64,000 nucleotides of DNA, from positions 193,501 through 257,500 of the forward strand of contig NZ_LMND01000012.1 in the NCBI RefSeq assembly GCF_001423265.1, written 5' to 3'. Below are positions 57,051-64,000 of this stretch, one piece after another (the stretch's first letter is position 1; each line of letters starts with the position of its first letter). This DNA is from Methylobacterium sp. Leaf108. GTDB lineage: Bacteria > Pseudomonadota > Alphaproteobacteria > Rhizobiales > Beijerinckiaceae. The position numbers were made by a program, and so were the translations under genes. The notes below the pieces were generated by a model. It saw nothing but the letters and a program-made list of their open reading frames with translations. It was not told where the DNA came from and did no database searches.

Positions 57051-58067
57051 CTACGGCAGCCTGACGAGCATCTTGCCGAAGTTGCGGCCCTTGAGCAGGC
57101 CGACGAAAGCCTCGGGTGCCCTGTCGAGGCCCTCCGCGATGTCCTCGCGGTGCTTGACGCGACCCTGCGCCAGCCATTCGCCGACCTCGGCGAGGAAGGC
57201 GGCCTCCTGGTCGGCGAAGTCCCAGACGATGAAGCCCTGGATGTGCAGGCGCTTGGTGAGCACCGCCCGCATCAGGATCGGCGAACGATCGGGGCCGGGC
57301 GGCAGGTCGGTGAGGCTGTAGCCGGAGACGAGGCCGCAGACCGGCATGCGGGCGAAATCGTTGAGGAGCGGCAGCACGGCCTCGAACACCGCGCCGCCGA
57401 CGTTCTCGAAATAGACGTCGATGCCGTCCGGGCAGGCGGCGGCGAGGCTGCCCGGCAGGTCGGGGCCGCGGTGGTCGACGGCCGCGTCGAAGCCGAGTTC
57501 GTCGACGAGGTAGGCGCATTTCTCCGCGCCCCCGGCGATGCCGACGGCCCGGGCGCCCTTCAGCTTGGCGATCTGGCCGACCAGGGACCCCACCGGGCCG
57601 GCGGCGGCGGCCACCACCACGGTCTCCCCCGCCTTCGGACGACCGATGGTGAGGAGGCCCGTATAAGCGGTCATGCCCGGCATCCCGAGGATGCCCAGCG
57701 CCGTACCGACGGGGGCCACGCCCGGATCGAGCCGCCGCAGGCCGCTTCCATCGGAGATCGCAAAATCCTGCCAGCCGCCGAAGCCGACGACGAGGGTGCC
57801 GGGCGCGAAATCGGGATGGCGCGAGGCCACGACCTCGCTGACCGTGGCGCCGACCATGGTCTCGCCGATCTCGACGGGCTTGGCGTAGGATTTCGCCGCG
57901 CTCATGCGGCCCCGCATGTAGGGGTCGAGGGACAGGATGCGGTTGCGCAGGAGCACCTCGCCCTCCTGGGGGGTGGGTGCCCGCACCTCCTCCATCCGGA
58001 AATGCGCCGGGCTCGGTTCGCCATGGGGGCGCGAGGCGAGGACGATGCGGCGGTTGAGCTCGGCCAT
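57051..58067 (-). CDS. curA: NADPH-dependent reductase, CurA-like
   Basis: A 338-residue zinc-independent medium-chain reductase. It follows the E. coli CurA/YncB and leukotriene B4 dehydrogenase-like pattern: RRIVLASRPHGEPSP, SLDPYMRGRMS, VGFGGWQDFAI, GMPGMTAYTGLL, the cofactor loop AAAAGPVGSLVGQIAKLKG, YFENVGGAVFEAVLPLLN, and the terminal GRNFGKMLVRL. CurA reduces curcumin double bonds with NADPH; the natural substrate here is probably another enone or quinone. ATG 58067 is the family start. It lies 89 bp from the divergent DUF4174 gene. Confidence 0.88.
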   Translation of the reverse strand: MAELNRRIVLASRPHGEPSPAHFRMEEVRAPTPQEGEVLLRNRILSLDPYMRGRMSAAKSYAKPVEIGETMVGATVSEVVASRHPDFAPGTLVVGFGGWQDFAISDGSGLRRLDPGVAPVGTALGILGMPGMTAYTGLLTIGRPKAGETVVVAAAAGPVGSLVGQIAKLKGARAVGIAGGAEKCAYLVDELGFDAAVDHRGPDLPGSLAAACPDGIDVYFENVGGAVFEAVLPLLNDFARMPVCGLVSGYSLTDLPPGPDRSPILMRAVLTKRLHIQGFIVWDFADQEAAFLAEVGEWLAQGRVKHREDIAEGLDRAPEAFVGLLKGRNFGKMLVRLP

Positions 58068-58156
58068 GGGCACTTTCAGAGGTTGGAGACGTTCAGGACA
58101 CGGCGACCACGGCGCGAACCGGCGCGCCGCTGTGGTGCGGTCCATAGGAGTGCAGC

Positions 58157-58648
58157 ATGGCGCGAATGGGGATGATCGCAGGCCTCGACGGATCGATCTC
58201 GGCGAGCCCGAGCGACCTCCGGTCTGTCGCGCGATCCGGGGGCAGGACCGTCGCGCCCGTCTGGACGGTCGGCCTGGCGATGGTCGCGATCGGCTCGGCG
58301 GCGGCGGTCAAGGCCGATCCTCTCTCGGAGCATCGCTGGCGGTCGCGGGTCCTCGTGATCTCCGCACCCAGCGCCGACGACCCGCGGGCACGGGCGCAAC
58401 GCGCCATCGCCGCGGCGGCCGGGAAAGCCATGGCCGAGCGCGACCTCGTGAGCGTGGACGCCTATGGCGACGCCCCATCGGCGGTGGCCCTGAGGAAGAA
58501 GCTCGGACTTCCCGAGGGCGCCTTTCGGTCGGTTTTGATCGGCAAGGACGGAGGGGCCAAGCTCGTGGCCACCGATCCGATTACGGCGGCGCAGCTGGCC
58601 TCGACCATCGATGCGATGCCGATGCGACGGGACGAGATGCGACGCTAG
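58157..58648 (+). CDS. DUF4174 protein, exported
   Basis: A 163-residue protein. An internal hydrophobic stretch (APVWTVGLAMVAIGSAAAVKA, about residues 33-53) looks like a signal peptide, so the true start may be closer to it than ATG 58157. The rest is the DUF4174 pattern: HRWRSRVLVISAPSADDPR, AERDLVSV, FRSVLIGKDGGAKLVATDPI and the C-terminal IDAMPMRRDEMRR. DUF4174 has a thioredoxin-like appearance without redox cysteines and no known function. A terminator follows. Confidence 0.78.
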   Translation: MARMGMIAGLDGSISASPSDLRSVARSGGRTVAPVWTVGLAMVAIGSAAAVKADPLSEHRWRSRVLVISAPSADDPRARAQRAIAAAAGKAMAERDLVSVDAYGDAPSAVALRKKLGLPEGAFRSVLIGKDGGAKLVATDPITAAQLASTIDAMPMRRDEMRR

Positions 58649-58656
58649 GCACGACG

Positions 58657-58685
58657 AAAAAAAGGGGCCGCGCGATCGCGGCCCC
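58657..58685 (-). terminator. Intrinsic terminator between convergent genes
   Basis: A perfect 9-bp stem (ggggccgcg, 58664-58672; cgcggcccc, 58677-58685) next to seven A (58657-58663), forming a T-tract for the minus-strand transcript of the glycine-rich protein gene. It may also slow the plus-strand gene. Confidence 0.85.
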
Positions 58686-58713
58686 CATCGTCGAGATCAC
58701 CGATGTCGGTCGC

Positions 58714-59274
58714 TCAGTAGCAGCGCTCGACCAGCACGCGGCGGTAACCGTAGGGCGTCCAGCGGGTGCGCGGCACGGTGTAGCACTCGCCGTAGCCGCC
58801 GTAGGATGCCGGGGCATAGCCACCGCCGTAGCCGTAACCGCCACCGTAGCCCACAGGTGCGTAGCCGTAGCTCGGGTAGTAGCCACCACCGTAGAGGCCG
58901 CCGGCCGCCAGACCGAGGCCGAGACCCAGGCCGACCGCTCCGATGCCGACGCCGCGTCCATAGCCGCGGCCACCGTAGTAGCCGCCGCGATAGCCGCCGA
59001 AGCCACCGCGATAACCGCCGAAGGCCGCCGGACGATAACCGCCGCCGAAGCCGCCACGGTATCCCCCGAAGCCGCCGCGATAGCCCCCGCCGAAGCCGGC
59101 TCCGCGGAACCCGCCGCCGCCGAAGCCGCCCCGGAAGCCACCACCGCCGAAGCCACCGCCACCGAAGCCGCCGCCGTGGAAGCCACCGCCCCGGAAGCCC
59201 CGGGCATCGGCGGTGGCGGGAATCAGGGCCAGCGCCCCGACCATGGCGGCTGATGCGAGAAGAACACGTTTCAT
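58714..59274 (-). CDS. Glycine-rich secreted protein
   Basis: A 186-residue protein with a signal peptide ([20 protein letters not shown], cleavage near ADA). The mature part is dominated by Gly (over half) in GGG-F and GG-Y-RGG repeats, with a hydrophobic glycine stretch ([20 protein letters not shown]) and a Tyr-rich tail ending in two cysteines (GYGECYTVP and LVERCY). It is a structural or surface protein of unknown role; Rhizobiales carry similar small glycine-rich proteins. A terminator follows at 58657-58685. Confidence 0.82.
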   Translation of the reverse strand: MKRVLLASAAMVGALALIPATADARGFRGGGFHGGGFGGGGFGGGGFRGGFGGGGFRGAGFGGGYRGGFGGYRGGFGGGYRPAAFGGYRGGFGGYRGGYYGGRGYGRGVGIGAVGLGLGLGLAAGGLYGGGYYPSYGYAPVGYGGGYGYGGGYAPASYGGYGECYTVPRTRWTPYGYRRVLVERCY

Positions 59275-59535
59275 GATCGATCTCCGAAAGACGTCACGTC
59301 CCCCATGGGCATGAAACGCTCGGTTGTCGAAAACGGTTCATGCCCCGTTTCGCCCCGTGGGCGCGGCAAGTTTGCGGGGTCCGATCGAACGGTCGGCGCC
59401 GGGGCGTTGCATCTCGCGGCCAGAACCATCACACACCACCCAGATTTTCGGGCCGTTCGTGCCGCCGTCCTTCCGGGACGACGCGGCGCGAAGAGTCGGC
59501 AGTTCGACGCCGTCCGTGATCGATACCCAAGAGAC

Positions 59536-60681
59536 ATGACGATCATGAAGACGCGCGCAGCGGTGGCGTGGGAGGCCAAGAAGCCTCTCACCATCGAGAC
59601 CATCGATATCGAAGGACCCAAGGCCGGCGAGGTTCTCGTCGAGCTCATGGCCACGGGCATCTGCCACACCGACGCCTACACCCTGTCGGGCCTCGATTCC
59701 GAGGGCAAGTTCCCGGCGATCCTCGGCCACGAGGGCGCCGGCATCGTGCGCGAAGTCGGCGCCGGGGTCACCGACCTGAAAGTCGGCGACCACGTCATCC
59801 CGCTCTACACGCCGGAATGCCGCAGCTGTAAGTCCTGCCTGTCGCAGCGCACCAACCTCTGCACGGCGATCCGCTCCACGCAGGGCCAGGGCGTGATGCC
59901 GGACGGCACCTCGCGCTTCTCCTGCGTCTCCACCGGCGGCAGCCCGGGCAGCGCGAATTCCGTGTTCCACTACATGGGCTGCTCGACCTTCTCGAACTTC
60001 ACGGTGCTGCCGGCGATCGCCCTGGCCAAGATCCGCGAAGACGCCCCCTTCGACAAGATCTGCTACATCGGCTGCGGCGTCACCACCGGCATCGGCGCGG
60101 TCATCTACACCGCGAAAGTCTGGCCCGGCGCCAACGTGGTGGTGTTCGGCCTCGGCGGCATCGGCCTCAACGTGCTCCAGGCCGCCCGGATGGTGGGCGC
60201 CGACAAGATCATCGGCGTCGACATCAATCCGGACAAGCAGGAGATGGCCCGCAAATTCGGCATGACCCACTTCATCAACCCGAAAGAGGTCGGCAACGAT
60301 CACGTCGTCGCGGCGATCCTCGACGCCACGGGGGGCGGCGCCGACTTCTCGTTCGACTGCACCGGCAACGTCAACGTCATGCGCCAGGCGCTCGAATGCT
60401 GTCATCGCGGCTGGGGTGAATCGATCGTCATCGGCGTGGCCGAGGCCGGCAAGGAGATCTCGACCCGTCCGTTCCAGCTCGTCACCGGCCGCGTCTGGAA
60501 GGGCTCGGCCTTCGGCGGAGCGCGCGGCCGCACCGACGTGCCGAAGATCGTCGACTGGTACATGGAGGGCAAGATCAACATCGACGATCTGATCACCCAC
60601 ACCATGCCGCTCGAAGACATCAACCACGGCTTCGACCTCATGCACGAGGGCAAGTCGATCCGGTCGGTGGTGGTTTACTAG
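59536..60681 (+). CDS. frmA: S-(hydroxymethyl)glutathione dehydrogenase / class III alcohol dehydrogenase
   Basis: A 381-residue zinc-dependent dehydrogenase. Catalytic zinc ligands are in [12 protein letters not shown] and GHEGAG; the structural zinc site is [15 protein letters not shown]. The NAD loop [18 protein letters not shown] lies mid-protein. Further class III marks are GTSRFSC and the C-terminal [10 protein letters not shown]. It oxidises the glutathione adduct of formaldehyde to S-formylglutathione. fghA follows after 94 bp on the same strand, giving the complete pathway. ATG 59536 is used; ATG 59545 is equally possible. Also called adhC or flhA. Confidence 0.95.
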   Translation: MTIMKTRAAVAWEAKKPLTIETIDIEGPKAGEVLVELMATGICHTDAYTLSGLDSEGKFPAILGHEGAGIVREVGAGVTDLKVGDHVIPLYTPECRSCKSCLSQRTNLCTAIRSTQGQGVMPDGTSRFSCVSTGGSPGSANSVFHYMGCSTFSNFTVLPAIALAKIREDAPFDKICYIGCGVTTGIGAVIYTAKVWPGANVVVFGLGGIGLNVLQAARMVGADKIIGVDINPDKQEMARKFGMTHFINPKEVGNDHVVAAILDATGGGADFSFDCTGNVNVMRQALECCHRGWGESIVIGVAEAGKEISTRPFQLVTGRVWKGSAFGGARGRTDVPKIVDWYMEGKINIDDLITHTMPLEDINHGFDLMHEGKSIRSVVVY

Positions 60682-60727
60682 GATGGATCTTGGCTGACAC
60701 TGCCTCCCTCCCCCTTTGTGGGGAGGG

Positions 60728-60759
60728 AAAATCCATGCCCCCAATAAAATCCATGCCCC
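60728..60759 (+). repeat. 14-bp direct repeat between frmA and fghA
   Basis: aaaatccatgcccc occurs at 60728-60741 and 60746-60759 (18-bp period), just before the fghA ribosome site. Confidence 0.75.
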
Positions 60760-60775
60760 TAGCAGGAGAGCACAC

Positions 60776-61609
60776 ATGGAAACCATCTCGAAGGCCCGCG
60801 CCCATGGCGGCACGCAGGGCGTCTACAAGCACGATGCGGCGACCACCGGCTGCCCGATGACCTTCGCGGTGTTCGTGCCGCCGCAAGCCGAGAACGGCCC
60901 GGTGCCGGTGCTATGGTACCTGTCGGGCCTCACCTGCACCCACGCCAACGTCATGGACAAGGGCGAGTACCGCAAGGCGGCAGCCGAGCACGGCGTCATC
61001 ATCGTGGCGCCCGACACCAGCCCGCGCGGCCCCGGCATCCCGGACGAGGCGGACAACTGGCAGTTCGGCTCAGGCGCGGGCTTCTACCTCGACGCCACGC
61101 AGGCGCCCTACGCCGCGAACTACAAGATGTGGAGCTACGTCACCGAGGAGCTGCCCGCCCTCGTCGCCAAGGAGTTCCCGGCGGACATGACCCGCCAGGG
61201 CATCTTCGGCCACTCGATGGGCGGCCACGGGGCCCTCACCATCGCGCTGACCTACCCCGACCGCTTCAAGTCGTGCTCGGCCTTCGCCCCCATCGCCCAG
61301 CCCTCCACGGCCGGATGGTCGAAGCCCGCCTTCGAGAAGTACCTCGGGACCGACACCGCCACGTGGCGCGCCCACGACGCCACCGCGCTGATCGAGGACG
61401 GCAAGCGCTTCCCGGAATTCCTGGTGGACCAGGGCACGGCCGACAGCTTCCTCGACGACGGCCTTCGCCCCTGGCTGCTCGAAGAGGCCTGCAAAAAGGC
61501 CGGGATCGCCCTGACCCTCAACATGCGCGAGGGCTACGATCACTCGTACTACTTCATCTCGACCTTCATGGCCGACCACATCGCCTGGGCCGCCAAGCGG
61601 CTGGGATGA
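60776..61609 (+). CDS. fghA: S-formylglutathione hydrolase
   Basis: A 277-residue esterase-D family serine hydrolase. The nucleophile is in GHSMGGHGALT (Ser near residue 145); the acid and base lie in the C-terminal part, DQGTADSF and EGYDHSYYF. SGLTCTHANVM and the MWSYVTEELP motif are family features. It hydrolyses S-formylglutathione to formate and glutathione, completing formaldehyde detoxification with frmA. Ribosome site ggagag precedes ATG 60776. A strong hairpin closes the pair. Confidence 0.95.
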   Translation: METISKARAHGGTQGVYKHDAATTGCPMTFAVFVPPQAENGPVPVLWYLSGLTCTHANVMDKGEYRKAAAEHGVIIVAPDTSPRGPGIPDEADNWQFGSGAGFYLDATQAPYAANYKMWSYVTEELPALVAKEFPADMTRQGIFGHSMGGHGALTIALTYPDRFKSCSAFAPIAQPSTAGWSKPAFEKYLGTDTATWRAHDATALIEDGKRFPEFLVDQGTADSFLDDGLRPWLLEEACKKAGIALTLNMREGYDHSYYFISTFMADHIAWAAKRLG

Positions 61610-61618
61610 TCCCGCCCC

Positions 61619-61657
61619 GCCTCCGAAGGGTCGGACTCCGTCCGACCCTTCGGAGGC
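61619..61657 (+). terminator. Long hairpin after fghA
   Basis: A perfect 17-bp inverted repeat (61619-61635 against 61641-61657) with a 5-base loop starts nine bases after the fghA stop. No T-tract follows. It is among the strongest hairpins in the window. Confidence 0.75.
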
Positions 61658-61798
61658 CGACGCCGCTTGCCGTGTGTCAAAACAACTTTACACATTCGCC
61701 ATCAGCGGCTTTGATGCGGTTCGAAGTGCGAGCACGTCGCCCATCCGGCGGCCCCGGGGATCGACCGGGACAGGTGGACGCGCTCCCAGAGTAGAGTC

Positions 61799-63064
61799 AT
61801 GGCCGCGTCCCGTACCGAGCGATCCCTCGCATCGCCCCCCTCCCCTCCGGCCTGGCCGGTGCCGGCGCCGCGCGATCTGTGCACCGACTGCGGGATCTCC
61901 CGGACGGCCGACCCCAAGCGCTGCGGCACGGCCTGCCAGTTCATCAAGCCGGACTATGCGGGGCTGGAGGCGCGGGTGCACGGCCGGGCGCGCGACGAGG
62001 CCCGCACCGACGAACGCTTCTTCGGGCCGTTCCGGCGCATGCTGCGCGCCAACCTCGTCGCGCCGCGCGAGGGCGCGCAATGGAGCGGAATCACCACGCG
62101 GCTCGCCGAGCGCCTGCTCGAGACCGGCGCGGTGGATGCCGTGCTGACCATGGCCGCGGACCCGGACGACCGTTGGCGGCCGGTCCCCGTCCTCGTCACC
62201 CGCCCCGAGGATCTCGCGGCCTGCCGGGGCATGCGCATGGGCTACGCGCCCCTCCTCGCCCTGCTCGAACCGGCGCGCGAACGCGGCTACCGGCGCCTGG
62301 CCGTCGTCGGCATTCCCTGCCAGGTCTATGCCCTGCGCGCCCTCGAAGCCGAACTGGGGTTCGAGCGCCTCTACGTGATCGGCACGCCGTGTTCGGACAA
62401 CACCACCACCGAGCGGTTCCACGACTTCCTGGCGCTCCTGTCCGAGGATCCCGCCACGATCGTCTACCTGGAGTTCCGGGCGGACTACCACGTCGAGCTG
62501 CGCTTCTCCGACGGCCGCGTGAAGGCGATCCCGTTCCTGCAGTTGCCGATCTCGCAGTTGCCGCCCGACTTCTTTCCCCTCACCTGCCGGACCTGCGTCG
62601 ACTACACCAACGTCCTGTCCGACATCACGGTGGGCTACATGGCCGGGCAGGGCGAGCAATGGCTCATCGTCCGCAACGAGCGGGGCGAGGAACTGCTTGC
62701 CCTGCTCGGTGACGAGGTCCGTACCGCGGCCCCCGGCAGCGCCGGCAAGCGGAAGGGGGCGGTGAAGGGGTTCCTCGCCAACGTCGAGCGCGCGGCCGGC
62801 GGCCTGCCGCTCCGCCGCATGCCCGACTGGGTGCGCCCCATCGTCGGCTGGCTGATGCCGCGGGTCGGACCGCGCGGGCTCGAATTCGCCCGTACCCGCG
62901 TCGAGATGAAGGCCGTCGAGACGGTGCTGCACCTGCGCCGCAACCGGCCGCGGCGCCTGCGCACGATGGTGCCGCCCCACGTCTGGGCCCTGGTCGCCCC
63001 CTACGGGCTGACGCCGACGGAGGACGAGACGCCCAGGGCCGCGATCCCCGTCGACCCGGCATGA
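61799..63064 (+). CDS. bciB: BciB-like ferredoxin-dependent divinyl chlorophyllide 8-vinyl reductase
   Basis: A 421-residue FrhB/coenzyme-F420-hydrogenase-beta-family protein. The N-terminus has an iron-sulfur cluster-like LCTDCGISRTADPKRCGTAC and later RTCVDYTNVLSDITVGYM with another Cys; GVVGIPCQVYALRALEAELG-type and IGTPCSDNTT blocks follow the BciB (Slr1923-like) order. BciB reduces the 8-vinyl group of divinyl (bacterio)chlorophyllide using ferredoxin. Methylobacteria make bacteriochlorophyll a, so the assignment fits, though general FrhB relatives exist. Its TGA overlaps the ATG of the next gene. Confidence 0.72.
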   Translation: MAASRTERSLASPPSPPAWPVPAPRDLCTDCGISRTADPKRCGTACQFIKPDYAGLEARVHGRARDEARTDERFFGPFRRMLRANLVAPREGAQWSGITTRLAERLLETGAVDAVLTMAADPDDRWRPVPVLVTRPEDLAACRGMRMGYAPLLALLEPARERGYRRLAVVGIPCQVYALRALEAELGFERLYVIGTPCSDNTTTERFHDFLALLSEDPATIVYLEFRADYHVELRFSDGRVKAIPFLQLPISQLPPDFFPLTCRTCVDYTNVLSDITVGYMAGQGEQWLIVRNERGEELLALLGDEVRTAAPGSAGKRKGAVKGFLANVERAAGGLPLRRMPDWVRPIVGWLMPRVGPRGLEFARTRVEMKAVETVLHLRRNRPRRLRTMVPPHVWALVAPYGLTPTEDETPRAAIPVDPA

Positions 63065-64000
63065 CGCTCTCACCGATGCAGCGGGTCCGGCGGGCCGCCG
63101 TGGCCGTGGCCGCGCTCATCGCCATCGCGGCGGCCCTGTGGCACCTGCAGGCGGCCACGCGAGGGCTCGTCGTCGAGGCGGTGTCGGTGGACGGCACGCC
63201 GGCCACCGTGTTCCGGGCGGCCGGCGCCCCGCCCGGGCCGGTGGTGGTGATCGCGCACGGGTTCGCCGGTTCGCAGCAGCTGATGCTGCCGTTCGCGACG
63301 ACGCTCGCGCAAAGCGGCTACGTCGCCGTCACCTTCGACTTTCCCGGCCACGGCCGGAACCCCGCGCCCCTCAGCGGCAGCATCACCAGCGAGGACGGCG
63401 CGACCCGAAGCCTCGTGGACGCGACGAAGCGGGTGATCGACCGCCTGCGCGGCCGCGGCGACGGACGCCTGGCCCTCCTCGGCCATTCCATGGCCTCCGA
63501 CATCGTCGTGCGCGTCGCCCAGAACATCCCGGACCAGGACGTGCCGAAGCAGGACGTGCCGGAGGTCGCCGCCACAGTCGCGGTCTCGATGTTCTCCCCC
63601 GCCGTCACCCGCGACAGCCCGCGCAACCTGCTGATCGTCGCCGGGGGCTGGGAGGGCACCCTGCGGGCCGAAGGCCTGCGCGCGGTCGGGCTGAGCTCGG
63701 CACCGGACGCGCCGCGCGAGGGCGTCACCTATGGCGACATCGCGGCCGGCACCGCGCGCCGGCTCGCCGTCTCCCCCGGCGTCGAGCATGTCGGCGTGCT
63801 CTATGCCCGGGCCGGACTCGAGGAGGCCGCCGCTTGGCTCGACGCGACGTTCTTGCGGTCCGGTCCTATACCGCGTCCCTTCGACGGGCGCGGCCCCTGG
63901 ATCGTCCTCCTGCTCGCCGGGGTCGTCGCGCTGGCCTGGCCGGCCTCCCGTCTCCTGCCCGTCGTGAGCCCGGTGCCTTTGGGCGCAGGCTTGAGCTGGC
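63061..64000 (+). CDS. Membrane-anchored alpha/beta hydrolase, 3' end outside window
   Basis: Starts at ATG 63061 inside the stop of bciB and remains open to the right edge (313 codons). A membrane anchor (AAVAVAALIAIAAALW, residues 13-28) is followed by an alpha/beta hydrolase domain: VVVIAHGFAGSQQL near residue 63, FDFPGHGRNPAP, and the nucleophile GHSMASD near residue 141. A second hydrophobic segment appears at the end of the visible part (WIVLLLAGVVALAWPASRLL). A short DVPKQDVPE repeat lies near residue 160. The tight coupling with bciB is striking; the substrate is unknown. Confidence 0.82.
   Translation, partial: MTLSPMQRVRRAAVAVAALIAIAAALWHLQAATRGLVVEAVSVDGTPATVFRAAGAPPGPVVVIAHGFAGSQQLMLPFATTLAQSGYVAVTFDFPGHGRNPAPLSGSITSEDGATRSLVDATKRVIDRLRGRGDGRLALLGHSMASDIVVRVAQNIPDQDVPKQDVPEVAATVAVSMFSPAVTRDSPRNLLIVAGGWEGTLRAEGLRAVGLSSAPDAPREGVTYGDIAAGTARRLAVSPGVEHVGVLYARAGLEEAAAWLDATFLRSGPIPRPFDGRGPWIVLLLAGVVALAWPASRLLPVVSPVPLGAGLSW

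Overview
The window is very GC-rich and densely coded. It looks like the chromosome of an alphaproteobacterium of the Methylobacterium/Methylorubrum type. Supporting signs are an ExoR-like periplasmic regulator, a BciB-type divinyl reductase of bacteriochlorophyll synthesis, glutathione-linked formaldehyde oxidation (class III alcohol dehydrogenase plus S-formylglutathione hydrolase), an Omp25/Omp31-like barrel, an alphaproteobacterial GTTC-N7-GTTC SOS box upstream of ssb, and the gene repertoire as a whole. The genus is an inference from gene content; no 16S rRNA is present.

Layout. 1-8.3 kb is housekeeping: coaD (cut by the window edge), maf, yacG, recQ, a membrane alpha/beta hydrolase, purL, bolA, a DUF29 gene and grxD. 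8.5-19 kb holds a DUF882 murein-peptidase-like gene, then minus-strand catabolic units: transglutaminase/eutB/eutC (ethanolamine ammonia-lyase) and isochorismatase-like/poxB/lutA/lutB/lutC (pyruvate and lactate oxidation). 19-30.3 kb holds a class A penicillin-binding protein with an unusual C-terminal nuclease-like domain, a VIT-family metal transporter, a ceramidase-like membrane protein, exonuclease III, a GST, an exoR-ilvD pair and a chemoreceptor.

30,566-45,589 is a 15.0-kb integrated element. It is bounded by a perfect 21-bp direct repeat; the right copy is the 3' end of a tRNA-Gln(TTG) gene and the left copy lies 122 bp before a tyrosine integrase. Its first half is a complete Type I restriction-modification operon (hsdM-hsdS-hsdR) with a DUF433/DUF5615 toxin-antitoxin-like pair placed between hsdS and hsdR, and with start/stop overlaps running from the antitoxin into hsdR. 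Its second half is a mosaic of poorly characterised genes: two related small proteins, a serine recombinase coupled to a helix-turn-helix protein, a ribbon-helix-helix-like protein coupled to a 33-residue Lys/Pro-rich peptide, and a chimera joining a broken phage JAMM peptidase N-terminus to an HUH-like C-terminal domain.

45.6-64 kb returns to chromosomal genes: tRNA-Gln, an SDR oxidoreductase, prfC, an OprB-like porin, an outer-membrane barrel, gyrA, a catalase-like heme protein, a GAF protein, ssb, a CurA-like reductase, DUF4174, a glycine-rich secreted protein, the formaldehyde detoxification pair, bciB and the start of a membrane-anchored hydrolase that runs off the window.

The most promising places for new biology are the toxin-antitoxin pair inside the hsd operon, the uncharacterised second half of the element, and the penicillin-binding protein/nuclease-fold fusion.
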